Of a stretch of DNA of 43,491 nucleotides, positions 42,363 through 43,491 are shown piece by piece. Position numbers and translations under genes: made by a program. Within the stretch, counting starts at the first letter, position 1, and each line of letters begins with the position of its first letter. The notes beneath the pieces are model-generated. The model did no database searches, was not told the origin of the DNA, and saw only the letters and a program-made list of their open reading frames with translations. The stretch is from Saccharopolyspora oryzae (GTDB lineage Bacteria; Actinomycetota; Actinomycetes; Mycobacteriales; Pseudonocardiaceae), in the NCBI RefSeq assembly GCF_027853915.1, contig NZ_JAQGLA010000069.1, forward strand, positions 1 through 43,491, read 5' to 3'.

Positions 42363-43061
42363 ATGGATTTCAGCGGGTTTGACGCGCGCGGGTATCGGAC
42401 CGTCGATGTTCGGACCGGGTACGGGGAGTGGGTCGGCAAGTACGAGGACACCGTCGAGGACGTCATGGATCTGCGGCTGCTGGAGCGGTTGCGGGATCCG
42501 GACTGGAGCGCCGTCGGGCGCGCCGCCGACCTCGGTTGCGGGACCGGGCGGACCGGGCAGTGGTTGCGGGGCAAGGGAGTTCCCGCGATCGACGGCGTCG
42601 ACCTGACTCCGGAGATGCTGGCCTTGGCCGAGCGGCGCGGGGCGCACGACCGGCTCGCGGAAGCCGACGTCACCGCCACCGGGCTCGACGAGGGCGCCTA
42701 CGACCTGGTGATCTCCTCGCTCGTCGACGAGCACCTGGCCGATCTCGGACCGTTCTACCGGGAGGCCTGGCGGATCGCGGCGCCGAAGGCCGCGTTCGTG
42801 CTCGTCGCGTTCCACCCGCACTTCATCATGGCTTCCGGGATGCCAACCCACTACACCAACGACGCCGGGGAGTCCTTGGCGATCACCACGAACGTGCACC
42901 TGATCAGCGACCACGTCTCCGCCGCGCTGGCGGCCGGCTGGCGGTTGGCGGAACTGCACGAGGGCCTGATCGACGAGGCCTGGCTCGAGGTGAAGCCGAA
43001 GTGGGAGCGCTTCCGCAACCACCCGATCTCCGCCGCCTACGTCTGGCGCAAGGACAGCTGA
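42363..43061 (+). CDS. Class I SAM-dependent methyltransferase
   Basis: A 232-residue cytoplasmic enzyme with Rossmann motif I ADLGCGTGRTGQWL (about 55-68), acidic GVDLTPEMLALAERRG, and YDLVISSLVDEHL as motif post-II. The C-terminal part (FHPHFIMASGMPTHYTNDAG, NVHLISDHV) resembles UbiE/COQ5-like small-molecule methyltransferases. The substrate is unknown. ATG 42363 is used; no strong ribosome site is present. Confidence 0.85.
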   Translation: MDFSGFDARGYRTVDVRTGYGEWVGKYEDTVEDVMDLRLLERLRDPDWSAVGRAADLGCGTGRTGQWLRGKGVPAIDGVDLTPEMLALAERRGAHDRLAEADVTATGLDEGAYDLVISSLVDEHLADLGPFYREAWRIAAPKAAFVLVAFHPHFIMASGMPTHYTNDAGESLAITTNVHLISDHVSAALAAGWRLAELHEGLIDEAWLEVKPKWERFRNHPISAAYVWRKDS

Positions 43062-43122
43062 CCTCGGTCCCGCCGGATCGAGGACGTCAGACCTTCCCCC
43101 GCACGCCAGGCCGGACGATCAT

Positions 43123-43488
43123 GTGCCCGTGAAACGCATCGAGGTGGAACGGCTGGCCGACGTCGTCGGGGTGGTGACCCTGGGCATGGGCGTCGGACTG
43201 ACCGCCGCTCCGGGGCCAGCGGGCAAAGCGCTCGGCTTGGACCCGAAGTTCGCCAAGCGAATCGGGATCATCGATCTGGCCCTCGCCCCGGGCCTGCTGC
43301 TGGGACGCCCCCGATGGCCGTGGATGGCTGTTCGAGCCGGGCTCAACCTGGTGCTCGCCGACCGCTACCGGGCCCGACGGGTGCCGGCCGGACTGGTGGG
43401 GATGGCTGCGCTGACCGCGATCGACGGAACGCTGGCCCTCACCCCCATCTGCCTCGGCAAGATCGGCAGCTGGGTCGTGAGTGCGTAA
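43123..43488 (+). CDS. Hypothetical small membrane protein
   Basis: A 121-residue protein with three to four weak membrane segments (VVGVVTLGMGVGLTAAPGPA, IGIIDLALAPGLLLG, GLVGMAALTAIDGTLAL) and basic loops. A GTG start at 43123 or 43129 is likely. I do not recognise a family; similar short proteins occur widely in Pseudonocardiales. It ends with TAA just before the window end. Confidence 0.6.
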   Translation: MPVKRIEVERLADVVGVVTLGMGVGLTAAPGPAGKALGLDPKFAKRIGIIDLALAPGLLLGRPRWPWMAVRAGLNLVLADRYRARRVPAGLVGMAALTAIDGTLALTPICLGKIGSWVVSA

Positions 43489-43491
43489 CAG

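Overview
The window is GC-rich bacterial DNA with almost every third codon position G or C, many GTG and TTG starts, and a gene for mycothiol biosynthesis (mshB). It carries the actinobacterial block ahpE, DUF3052, aceE, fasR, fabD, fabH, acpP, fabF, DUF3145. This points to an actinomycete, most likely Pseudonocardiales (Saccharopolyspora-like). Nearly all of it reads as chromosomal core DNA. I see no insertion sequence, CRISPR array or complete prophage; the only phage-like gene is a lone endolysin-type amidase.

Layout. 1-5.1 kb: mshB, a Tat-exported EEP-family hydrolase, a DUF3048 lipoprotein-like protein, and a minus-strand set of GNAT, arylamine N-acetyltransferase and FMN reductase. 5.1-9.2 kb: an Lrp/AsnC regulator divergent from a single-chain indolepyruvate ferredoxin oxidoreductase. 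9.4-11.6 kb: a Gre-factor paralogue, a ClpC2-type HTH/Clp_N protein with a promoter buried in twin operators, and two small genes. 11.5-15.6 kb: what looks like an eroded light/singlet-oxygen locus (SDR-DUF2867, photolyase, TspO, scars of sigK and a cyclopropane-fatty-acid synthase) ending at a tRNA-Val. 15.7-19.9 kb: ahpE, DUF3052 and aceE. 20-26 kb: an isocitrate/isopropylmalate-type dehydrogenase, an M14 peptidase, an FMN-riboswitch-controlled PnuC-family riboflavin transporter, an MFS exporter, DUF3263, the amidase and a TM-helix channel protein. 27.1-32.5 kb: fasR-fabD-fabH-acpP-fabF, where fabF has lost its C-terminal end at a junction with a convergent, also truncated NmrA-like SDR gene. 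32.6-38.6 kb: an AraC regulator, DUF3145, unknown membrane proteins, and an ECF sigma factor coupled to a membrane protein. 38.9-43.5 kb: cstA-ybdD, a LysE exporter, a methyltransferase and a small membrane protein.

How it works together. aceE makes acetyl-CoA beside the FAS-II operon under FasR. AhpE and mycothiol synthesis serve redox defence. CstA/YbdD handle pyruvate or peptide uptake. The most striking non-coding signal is a family of AT-rich palindromic intergenic repeats built on the core TTTCAAT(T/G)GAAA. They come in two layouts of fixed geometry: three inverted pairs whose cores start exactly 24 bp apart, and two tandem pairs whose cores start exactly 41 bp apart. A second family, CGTGAGNACTT hairpins, occurs three times. 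I also highlight the clpC2-type promoter and operator overlap with a predicted leaderless mRNA, and the fabF/SDR deletion junction.
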